Below, one piece after another: positions 25,791 through 32,652 of a stretch of DNA of 64,000 nucleotides. A program made the translations under genes and the position numbers. Below the pieces are notes generated by a model that saw only the letters and a program-made list of their open reading frames with translations, was not told where the DNA came from and made no database searches. Each line of letters opens with the position of its first letter. Positions within the stretch are counted from its first letter, which is position 1. Origin of the DNA: DASVCN01 sp040905665 (GTDB lineage: Bacteria > Deinococcota > Deinococci > Deinococcales > Trueperaceae); NCBI GenBank assembly GCA_040905665.1, contig JBBDRD010000027.1, positions 186,001 to 250,000 on the forward strand, in the 5' to 3' direction.

Positions 25791-27296
25791 ATGAAGCGAA
25801 CGGTGATGAAGCGAACGGTCACGCTCTGCCTTCTGATGATTCTGTCGGCGTTTGCCGCTTCCCAGCAGGTCCAGAGCAAGTACGTGGGCGGGGAGAGCGG
25901 GGAGCCGGTTGCCCTGTTCCTCGTCGAGACGGGTGCGCTGGTTGAAGGCGCCGTCATGCCGCAGTACGGCCTGATCCTGCCGTTCCAGGCCCAAGGGAAC
26001 GGCGATACCTTCCGTGGAGAGTTGCTGAACTCCGAGCCGGTGACGACTGTCGAGGGTCGCTTCGAGGGAAACGAGCTGGTACTCACGATCGTACAAGGTG
26101 GCGAACGGCAGGAGTTCAACCTCGTCCGCCAGGAGGGCGAGGCGGCAACCTTCGAGGGCAGCGCGCCGCTCCTGCGAATGCTCTCCCTGGTGCCCGACGG
26201 TCTACTATCAAGAGTGGGTACACCCGGGGTCGCGTATGTGGACTTCCGTGCCATAGAGCGTGCGGGTGGAGTCGAAAACCCGGGCTCGGCCACCGACTAC
26301 GCCCTGATGAGCGAGACCGACCGAAGCAACTGGTTGACCGCTTTGCGCCGTGTAAGTACCGGCCCACGGGATCTCGTCGTGCAGTTCGCAGCTCAGGTCG
26401 AGGGGATGCCGGAGATCCTCGGCTTCGAATGGTTCGATATGGACAGGGGGCTAAGCTATGCGCCTCCGCCCGGCACCACGACCATCATTGCGGTCGAGCC
26501 AGACGCCGAGGCGCTGGTGACGCGACTTGGTGGGCGCGGCTTCGAGGAGAGCGTGCGGGGCGGCATCAGCGTGTGGCACAAGGGGGAGGACGGGGCGATC
26601 AGTATTGCCGATCGAGATCCTGGCGATCCCTTCGGCGGGAACATGGGCAAGTCGCAGAGGATCGCTCTGCTCCCCGGCCATCTCGTCAACTCTGCCTTTT
26701 GGGCTACGACCGAAGCCGTGGTGCAGGCCACTACCGGGGAGGCTCCGTCGCTCGCGCAAGCGCCCGACTACCGCACCCTCGCGGAGGCTGCAGCCGATCC
26801 TTCTACTGGCGAGCTGGTGCAGGCGATGTTCCTTCAGCCAGCGGAGGTGGGTTTGATGCCAGGTGATCCGGCACGCTTCATTGGCATGGAGCCAGAGGAA
26901 GTGCAGGATCGGCTGCGGGCCGAAGCGGAGGAGGCGAAAGCACGAGCTCCCCTCCCGTTCTATGGCCTGGCACTGCTCGCCGACAAGCAGGCGGGCGACG
27001 ACTGGGTAGGCGTCGCCGCGCTTCTCTATGAAGATTTCGAAACGGCGGAGGTGGCAGCTGCCGAACTTACCCGTCGACTCGCGACCTTCGTGACGGCGCA
27101 GTTTCCCGAGGCAAGCTTTGGTGCCGACGAACCGCAAGTCCATGAGAGCGAGTCGGGACACTTTGCAGCTGTTGCCGCGATCCGCTTCCCCGGTTCCGAA
27201 GCTCGGGGGGAGGCGCCGCAGGGCGGATTCGGCGACTGGGTAAGGGCGCTAATGTTGCGGGAGTTCGACGTGCTGGAGATTTCGGCAGCGCCCTAA
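25791..27296 (+). CDS. Exported protein of unknown function (501 aa)
   Basis: 501 residues with a signal peptide (LCLLMILSAFAASQQ). Residues about 29-115 resemble the beta repeat also seen in the protein at 43020-44375 (VALFLVETGALVEGAVM, GDTFRGELLN, TVEGRFEGNELVLTI). The remaining 380 residues look like one mixed alpha/beta domain and match nothing I recognise. The start codon region is duplicated: ATGAAGCGAACGGTG appears twice, giving MKRTVMKRTV and two possible starts 15 bp apart. It is the last gene of the exported-protein operon, 46 bp after the Cys-rich gene. Confidence 0.78.
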   Translation: MKRTVMKRTVTLCLLMILSAFAASQQVQSKYVGGESGEPVALFLVETGALVEGAVMPQYGLILPFQAQGNGDTFRGELLNSEPVTTVEGRFEGNELVLTIVQGGERQEFNLVRQEGEAATFEGSAPLLRMLSLVPDGLLSRVGTPGVAYVDFRAIERAGGVENPGSATDYALMSETDRSNWLTALRRVSTGPRDLVVQFAAQVEGMPEILGFEWFDMDRGLSYAPPPGTTTIIAVEPDAEALVTRLGGRGFEESVRGGISVWHKGEDGAISIADRDPGDPFGGNMGKSQRIALLPGHLVNSAFWATTEAVVQATTGEAPSLAQAPDYRTLAEAAADPSTGELVQAMFLQPAEVGLMPGDPARFIGMEPEEVQDRLRAEAEEAKARAPLPFYGLALLADKQAGDDWVGVAALLYEDFETAEVAAAELTRRLATFVTAQFPEASFGADEPQVHESESGHFAAVAAIRFPGSEARGEAPQGGFGDWVRALMLREFDVLEISAAP

Positions 27297-27308
27297 GGAT
27301 CCTCGAAG

Positions 27309-27325
27309 GCCCCTCGATTCGGGGC
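27309..27325 (+). terminator. Weak hairpin after the exported-protein operon
   Basis: GCCCC-TCGATTC-GGGGC forms a 5 bp GC stem 13 bp after the stop of the 501-residue protein. A second perfect hairpin, GAGCGT-GTCG-ACGCTC, follows at 27352-27367. Neither has a T run. Together they probably mark the end of the operon. Confidence 0.35.
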
Positions 27326-27502
27326 AACGACTAGGGGTAACGGATCACGATGAGCGTGTCGACGCTCGAGCCGGCCCCCCCACACCTCGCCCGGCCGTCC
27401 CAGCAGTTGCCGCACCTGCGTACTGCTGCTGGGAGGATCTCTTTCCGAACGTTCTTTGCGTCTCTCACAGTATTCTGGACTGACAGAGGATGGTTTCTGA
27501 GG

Positions 27503-27539
27503 TTGACAGGTGTAACGCATACAGTTACACTTAAACTGT
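27503..27539 (+). promoter_or_regulatory. higBA promoter with two overlapping palindromic operators
   Basis: TTGACA (27503-27508) and TACACT (27526-27531) are spaced by 17 bp, a near-ideal promoter. Two perfect inverted repeats cover it: GTGTAAC-N7-GTTACAC at 27510-27530, and ACAGTT-N7-AACTGT at 27521-27539. Both have 7 bp centres and overlap the -10, as expected for autorepression by the HigA antitoxin. The toxin ATG lies 23 bp after the second repeat. Confidence 0.75.
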
Positions 27540-27562
27540 TACCGCAGCGACTTGCAGACATC

Positions 27563-27841
27563 ATGATTCGAACCATTCGGCACAAAGGCTTGAAGCGACT
27601 GTATGAGCGCAATGATGCATCTAAAGTTCAGGCCAACCACGCGGCTAGATTGCAGCGCATCCTCTTTACCCTAGACCACGCGACCGAGCCCCGAGACATG
27701 AACCTACCCGGCTTTCGGCTCCATCCGCTCAAAGGGGATCGCAGGCGAGAGTGGGCGGTGGACGTGAGCGGTAACTGGCGCGTCACCTTTACCTTCAATG
27801 AAGGTGGCGCCTACGACGTGGACTATGAGGACTATCACTAA
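27563..27841 (+). CDS. higB: HigB-type toxin (RelE/ParE superfamily)
   Basis: 92-residue ribosome-dependent mRNA-cleaving toxin of a type II toxin-antitoxin pair with reversed gene order (toxin first). The family pattern is clear: MIRTIRHKGLKRLYE, ARLQRILFTLDHA, MNLPGFRLHPLKGDRR, WAVDVSGNWRVTFTF and a C-terminal DVDYEDYH. Full length. The ATG at 27563 is preferred to an upstream frame that crosses the promoter. The antitoxin gene follows after 13 bp. Confidence 0.93.
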   Translation: MIRTIRHKGLKRLYERNDASKVQANHAARLQRILFTLDHATEPRDMNLPGFRLHPLKGDRRREWAVDVSGNWRVTFTFNEGGAYDVDYEDYH

Positions 27842-27854
27842 GGAGCACAGGCAT

Positions 27855-28160
27855 ATGGCGATGTACAACCCACCCCATCCGGGAGAACTTCTCAAAGAGG
27901 AGTGCCTCAAGCCCCTCGGCCTCACCATTACCGAGGCGGCACAGGGGCTTGGCGTGTCGCGCAAGACTCTTTCGGCCATCGTCAACGGCCGACAGGGGAT
28001 CAGCGCGGAGGTGGCGATTCGACTGGCGAAGGCGTTCGATACCAGCGTGGAGATGTGGCTCAGTATGCAGCAGGCTTACGACGTATGGCAGGCCAAAGAG
28101 CATGCCGACCTTTCGGGCGTCGCGGTTCTTGGCGGCCGAGCGCGCCAGCTTGCCCACTAG
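27855..28160 (+). CDS. higA: HigA-type antitoxin (XRE family)
   Basis: 101-residue antitoxin that neutralises HigB and represses its own promoter. It starts with the HigA/VapI pattern NPPHPGELLKEECLKPLGLT, has the helix-turn-helix AAQGLGVSRKTLSAIVNGRQ and ends in VEMWLSMQQAYDVWQ. The ATG at 27855 has AAGGAG upstream; a second ATG two codons later is an alternative. Its likely binding sites are the palindromes at 27510-27539. Confidence 0.94.
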   Translation: MAMYNPPHPGELLKEECLKPLGLTITEAAQGLGVSRKTLSAIVNGRQGISAEVAIRLAKAFDTSVEMWLSMQQAYDVWQAKEHADLSGVAVLGGRARQLAH

Positions 28161-28199
28161 CGTTGCCGGCGAAGGGATGGAGTAGTGACTGAACGGCCT

Positions 28200-28233
28200 T
28201 TGACTTCTCTAGTAAGGGCACTAAGTTATAACT
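28200..28233 (+). promoter_or_regulatory. Promoter/operator region of the second toxin-antitoxin pair
   Basis: AGTTATAACT at 28224-28233 is a perfect 10 bp palindrome containing the TATAAC -10-like hexamer (28227-28232), 12 bp before the antitoxin ATG. TTGACT at 28200 lies 21 bp upstream of it, longer than ideal. An AT-rich palindrome over the -10 fits repression by an AbrB/MazE-type antitoxin dimer. Confidence 0.5.
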
Positions 28234-28244
28234 AGGGAGATATC

Positions 28245-28541
28245 ATGGCGACATCAAAACTAAAAGCGAATACCATTGAGGTACCCAAAGAGGTACTAGA
28301 AGCGCTTGGCCTCGACGAGGGCGTTGAGTTCGACGTGACTGTGGAGGATAAAGCTATTGTCTTTACGCTACACGAGGAAGTAGCGCTCGAACCTGAGCAG
28401 GTGGAGAATATACGTGCAGCGGTTGCCGAGGGACTCGAAGACTACCGCGCCGGCCGCGTTACACCCGGCTTTACCAGTACGGAGGAGTTCGAAGCCTACC
28501 GGAACACGGAGGAGTATCGAAAGCTCGTCGAATCCGAGTAG
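28245..28541 (+). CDS. AbrB/MazE-like (SpoVT-AbrB fold) antitoxin
   Basis: 98 residues. The N-terminal half has the swapped-hairpin pattern of AbrB-fold antitoxins: NTIEVPKEVLEALGLDEGVE, then FDVTVEDKAIVFTLHEE. The C-terminal half is acidic and helical (VENIRAAVAEGLEDYRAG and TEEFEAYRNTEEYRKLVE), the usual toxin-wrapping tail. The start has GGGAG upstream. The toxin ATG begins 2 bp after its stop, so they are co-translated. Confidence 0.88.
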   Translation: MATSKLKANTIEVPKEVLEALGLDEGVEFDVTVEDKAIVFTLHEEVALEPEQVENIRAAVAEGLEDYRAGRVTPGFTSTEEFEAYRNTEEYRKLVESE

Positions 28542-28542
28542 C

Positions 28543-28791
28543 ATGAATGTTCGTCTCGCTCGTCGTGCTGCCCAAGACTTTGATAAGTTGAGCCCCCAGC
28601 TTAGGCGCCGTACCCAGAAACAGTTTCACTTTCTCGCCGGAGACCTCCGGCACCCCTCGCTCAACACCAAAAAGTACCCGGAGGCGGGCGAAGGCGTGTG
28701 GCAAGGTGGCGTTGACCGAAGCTATCGCTTCTACTTTGTGATCGAGCCTGATTCGTACGTTATCTTGCGGATCGTTTCGCATCCCAAGTAG
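28543..28791 (+). CDS. RelE/ParE-superfamily toxin
   Basis: 82-residue toxin partner of the preceding antitoxin. The pattern MNVRLARRAAQDFDKLSPQL, HPSLNTKKYPEAGEGVW, SYRFYFVIEPDSYVIL and a final ILRIVSHPK matches the compact RelE/YoeB-like fold, with basic residues likely to contact ribosomal RNA. The ATG is 1 bp past the antitoxin stop. The AbrB-type antitoxin paired with a RelE-type toxin is a known hybrid combination. Its target is not determined from sequence. Confidence 0.88.
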   Translation: MNVRLARRAAQDFDKLSPQLRRRTQKQFHFLAGDLRHPSLNTKKYPEAGEGVWQGGVDRSYRFYFVIEPDSYVILRIVSHPK

Positions 28792-28966
28792 AGCATCTGT
28801 TCTTTTGGTGCTAACCCGCTCCCTTTTTAGGGCGCGCGTTTTCCTTTCCTTAACCTGCCAGGATTTGCACCTTTCGAACTCGCCGTTAGTATCTACATAC
28901 AAGTCGGCGACAGCCGTTGCGACCCTTCGGGGCGCGAAGGGTTTTGAGTCCCACACAGGGCTTCTG

Positions 28967-29227
28967 CTATGCGGGCGGCTCAGACGTGAGGTAGACGAGC
29001 CCCTCTCCGGCGATGACCACCGCTGTGCCGAGCGCTGCGGCCAGCTTGGAGATGTTTTCGAGGGAGACATTGCGCTCGCCACGCTCAATGTCAGCTACGT
29101 AGGTGCGGTGGAGCTCCGCTCTCGCTGCTAGCTCCTCCTGTGAGTAGCCTCGCTCCAACCGGCGCTCCCTGAGGGCTTGGCCAAACAGCGTCCTGATGTC
29201 GAGGTCTTGTTCGTTTAGTCGTCTCAC
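28967..29227 (-). CDS. XRE-family helix-turn-helix protein
   Basis: 86-residue DNA-binding protein, essentially one HTH_3 domain: FGQALRERRLERGYSQEELA, ARAELHRTYVADIERGERNV, SLENISKLAAALGTA. The GTG at 29227 has GGAG seven bases upstream. It lies 86 bp after the AddA-like gene on the same strand and could be read from that operon. Short XRE proteins of this form often act as controllers (C proteins) of restriction-modification or as orphan antitoxins. No methylase or nuclease partner is present, and 28792-28966 downstream holds no recognisable gene. Confidence 0.85.
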   Translation of the reverse strand: MRRLNEQDLDIRTLFGQALRERRLERGYSQEELAARAELHRTYVADIERGERNVSLENISKLAAALGTAVVIAGEGLVYLTSEPPA

Positions 29228-29313
29228 CTGAGAGCTCCACGGTGCTCGCGCCCCCGCTCCTCGATTCGCACCCGAACGCTAAGGCGCACCCTCGTTTGCA
29301 ACGATACGAACCA

Positions 29314-32300
29314 TCAGGCGCCGGCAAGGGGAGCTCTACTCCGCAGCGCGCTCGCCTCGCAGATCGGCTCGTAGGCGCAAGCGGCGCATTTATTGAGCGA
29401 GGGGGTGGCCGTGAATTCGCCAGCCTCGATTCCTCGCAATACTTGCTCTACATTTTCCCGCCCGGCCGTGAGATCCGCCGGAGAGAAGTCCACGAGCTCC
29501 CCTTCACGCAGATAGGCGATGTACGCATGTTGCCGGCCCAGCGCCTGGGCGTAGACAGCCACCTGTAGCAAATGGGCATCTTCCTCGCGGCGCGCGCCGG
29601 TCTTGAAGTCGAGCACGAACTTGGCGCCTACCGCGTCGGCAATTCCGTGCAGCACGATTCGTCCGCCACAAACAGCCGTGTCCAGGCTCACCTGGAGCTC
29701 TCGCTCCGTTATCTGCTCGCGCACTGCCGTGAAGGCCGGCGACTCTCGGAATGTCCTGGCAAACTGGAGGGCGAGTTGAATGCTCGAACGATCCAGCGTG
29801 GAGTCGAACCGCTCCAGTTCGGAAAGATCGGTGATGTCGCGCTCGAGCGCCAGATGAGTAAGCACTCCCACTCTCGCCGCGACGCCCGACCCAAGCTGCG
29901 CGGCAGGCGTCACTGCGTCATCGTCGCCTTCCGAGTCGCTTGACGGGGCATGCGTGGCGTCGGTGGGGACGCCGGCGGCATCCTCGGCCATTCCCTCTCC
30001 GATACCCGGATGGCGAAGCACCTGCTCGAAATGGAAACGCTTGGGGCAAACCAGGTAGGTCGATAGAGAGGTAACGGGAAGCTCGGTGAGGCCCGGACCA
30101 GTGCCGCCCAGGAGTCGCTGGGCGTACGCCTCGGGCGGGTCAGCCAGCGGCGTTTTGGGGACCGCCGTTAACGGATCGAAGGGGAGGTGCCTGGCTGCGA
30201 TCCCAGCCGCCTCGAGGCCGGCTTCTAGGAACCGGAGTCGACCGCTGCTCTCGCTGCTTCCGCTCAGCACGACCCTGTCGCGCGCCCGGGTGAGCGCCAC
30301 GTAGAGGACCCTCAGCTCTTCATCTGATTCGTACTGCTTGCGGCGCTCCTTGAGGATCGTGTACAGGGCAGGTTCCGCCTCCTCACCGTTCGCGTCACGA
30401 ACCTTGAAGGCGACGCCCGCCTGTGCGTCGAAGAGGGTGGCCCCCACTCCTCCGGAGGATCGCCCGGTGATGTCGGGGATGATGACAATCGGCCACTCGA
30501 GGCCTTTGGCGTTGTGTACGCTCATCAGCGATATGGCGTCGCGAGCTTCCATGGCCGGCCGCGGCACCTTGGCATCCTTCACTGCGGAGAGCAGCCTAAG
30601 TTCGCGCACCACGGCGAAAGTATCCTCGAAGCCGCGCTCGAGCTGAGCAACGAAGTCGTTCATTCCGCGCCAGTCGGCCAGGCGTCGTTGACCGCCGGGC
30701 AGGTTGGCGATTACCGCTGCGTAGCCGGTCAGTTCGTCGGCGAGAGTGAGGAGCCGGCTTGGGGTGTCCTCGAATCGCTGCCGTCGGAGGATAGAAAGTA
30801 CCGCAGCGGCGTTTTCGAGAGAGCCGGGCCCTTCGACCATCGCGCGGGCGCTGAGCGCCTCCCACCAACTCGAGTTCCGCCGGCCGGCGGCGTGGGCGAG
30901 TTCCAGCAGGCCCGGGTCGTCGACCGCAAAGAAAGGGCTGCGAAGTAGGGCAGCGAGCGACAGGTCGTCGTTGGGTTCGGCAAGGAAGCGGAGCAGCGAT
31001 AGGGCATCCTTGGCCTCGCGCTGCTCGAGCAGGTTTCCGCCTCCGGCATGAATGGTGGGGATGCCGCGAGCCGCCAGCTCGTCCCCGTAAGGGCCGAGAG
31101 TGTCCCAGCTGCGGGCCAGGATCGCGATGTCACCGGGCCGTGCGGGCCGTAGCGTTCCTGTCGCCTTGTCGTGTACCGGCGTCCCATTCCGCAAATACTC
31201 GTCTATCAGCTCGCCAACGTGATGAGCCTCGGCCCGTTGTCTGAACTGTTTGAGGTCTGCTCCGCCCACCACCAATTGGACGCTTAGAAAAGGGGCCTCA
31301 CCCGGGGCCTCGCCCCGCGCCCCATTGAGTGGCTGGTGCAGCTCGGCGAGCGCCGGTGCGACTACTTCGTTTAGCGGCCCGACGAGGCCCTGATGGGTAC
31401 GAAAGCTGGTCGACAGTTCGACGATCTCTCCGCCCTCATCGTGGATGGCTTCGCGGACAGCCCGGAACACGGTGAGGTCGGCACGGCGGAAGCCGTAAAT
31501 AGACTGTTTCTCGTCCCCCACGACAGTCAGGCGAGCGCCTGGGCGAGCCGCGCTGCCCATGAGCCGCGAGAGCAGTTCGGCCTGCACCGGATTGGTGTCC
31601 TGGAACTCGTCGACCAGGAACGCCCGCCAACGTCTGTGGTAAAAGTCGCGCACCTCCTCGCGCTCAAGCGCCTTGAGGGCATGCAACTCGAGGTCGTTGA
31701 AGTCGAGAAGGCGCTCGCTGCGCTTCACCTGCGCCAGCTGCTCCTCCATGAAGGCGTACGCTTCGCGCAAGCTGGGGAGAGCCCGACTGAGGGAGTCGTC
31801 GGCAGTGCTCAGGCTGAGCTCGAAGGCGTACTTGACGCTCCGGTAGCTGTCCCTAAGCGTGGCGCACGCCTCCTTGACGGCATCCACAGCCTCGCCCCAT
31901 ACCTTGGCGCTTCCGGCTCTCTTACTGAGGCCGTCCAGCGCGGCGCAAGCTTCGGTTGTGAACTTTCCGCGTTCGAACGCCGCGACCGCCGTCAGCGCCG
32001 CCCTGCGTTGCAGCTCGAGCTTGTCGTTGGCGGGGCCTTGGTGCTCGTCGAGGGTGGCAAGCGCCCTGCGCCAGGGCTCGCCGGCCGCGATCCGGGAATA
32101 GGCGCGCTCCTGTTCCTGCCGGATGAGTCTGGGCCATTCGCTCGTGTCGGCGGCTAGCGCCTGTTCGGCAGTATAGGGATCGGCCAGCAGTGCGCGAAGC
32201 GTGTTGCTGAGGGTAACGAAGGGGACCGCGCGCCCCACCCCCTGGGGCAGTAGGGCCAACGCCGCCCGAAAGTGGCGGTCCAACCAGAGGCGCTGCTGCA

Positions 32301-32652
32301 GTTCGTCCTGAACCGCGAAGTCCCAGGGCACCCCGGCGGCATCCGGATGCTCCCGGCAGATACGCCCGGCCAGCGAGTGGAGCGTGCCGATCTGGGCGGC
32401 CTCGAGTTCGGCGGCCAGATGAACCAGTTCGGGCACGCTACGCAGGCGTTCTCGCACCCGACCGCGAAGCTCGGCCGCGGCTGCCTCGGTGAACGTCCCC
32501 GCCACGATTTGCAGCGGCCTAAGCCGGTCCTCGGTGAGGTGATGGAGGTAGCGCTCGGTGAGCATGTGAGTCTTGCCGGTCCCAGCGCCGGCCGTAACCG
32601 CTACGCTGCCGCGAGCCCGCACCGCTCCCTCCTGCTGCTTCGTAAGGCTCAC
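29314..32652 (-). CDS. addA: AddA-like UvrD-type helicase-nuclease
   Basis: 1112-residue helicase-nuclease for double-strand break end processing. SF1 motifs: Walker A AGAGTGKT (21-28), FTEAAAAELRGRVRE, LVDEFQDTNPVQ, GDEKQSIYGFRRAD, MSVHNAKGLEWP and YVALTRARD. The C-terminal PD-(D/E)XK nuclease shows VLDFKTGARR, flanked by cysteines (YLVCPKRF and KCAACAYEPIC) in the C-Xn-CxxCx5C iron-staple layout. The GTG at 32652 overlaps the AddB-like stop (GTGA); a TTG at 32712 is in frame but unlikely. A nuclease Fe-S cluster is normal for AddB but not for classical AddA. Confidence 0.9.
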   Translation of the reverse strand: MSLTKQQEGAVRARGSVAVTAGAGTGKTHMLTERYLHHLTEDRLRPLQIVAGTFTEAAAAELRGRVRERLRSVPELVHLAAELEAAQIGTLHSLAGRICREHPDAAGVPWDFAVQDELQQRLWLDRHFRAALALLPQGVGRAVPFVTLSNTLRALLADPYTAEQALAADTSEWPRLIRQEQERAYSRIAAGEPWRRALATLDEHQGPANDKLELQRRAALTAVAAFERGKFTTEACAALDGLSKRAGSAKVWGEAVDAVKEACATLRDSYRSVKYAFELSLSTADDSLSRALPSLREAYAFMEEQLAQVKRSERLLDFNDLELHALKALEREEVRDFYHRRWRAFLVDEFQDTNPVQAELLSRLMGSAARPGARLTVVGDEKQSIYGFRRADLTVFRAVREAIHDEGGEIVELSTSFRTHQGLVGPLNEVVAPALAELHQPLNGARGEAPGEAPFLSVQLVVGGADLKQFRQRAEAHHVGELIDEYLRNGTPVHDKATGTLRPARPGDIAILARSWDTLGPYGDELAARGIPTIHAGGGNLLEQREAKDALSLLRFLAEPNDDLSLAALLRSPFFAVDDPGLLELAHAAGRRNSSWWEALSARAMVEGPGSLENAAAVLSILRRQRFEDTPSRLLTLADELTGYAAVIANLPGGQRRLADWRGMNDFVAQLERGFEDTFAVVRELRLLSAVKDAKVPRPAMEARDAISLMSVHNAKGLEWPIVIIPDITGRSSGGVGATLFDAQAGVAFKVRDANGEEAEPALYTILKERRKQYESDEELRVLYVALTRARDRVVLSGSSESSGRLRFLEAGLEAAGIAARHLPFDPLTAVPKTPLADPPEAYAQRLLGGTGPGLTELPVTSLSTYLVCPKRFHFEQVLRHPGIGEGMAEDAAGVPTDATHAPSSDSEGDDDAVTPAAQLGSGVAARVGVLTHLALERDITDLSELERFDSTLDRSSIQLALQFARTFRESPAFTAVREQITERELQVSLDTAVCGGRIVLHGIADAVGAKFVLDFKTGARREEDAHLLQVAVYAQALGRQHAYIAYLREGELVDFSPADLTAGRENVEQVLRGIEAGEFTATPSLNKCAACAYEPICEASALRSRAPLAGA

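Noticed and set aside
28471..29088. 205-codon minus-strand frame over the second toxin gene
   Set aside because: It overlaps two well-supported plus-strand genes and has no recognisable domain. The portion over 28792-28966 was checked for a tRNA or integrase remnant and none was convincing.
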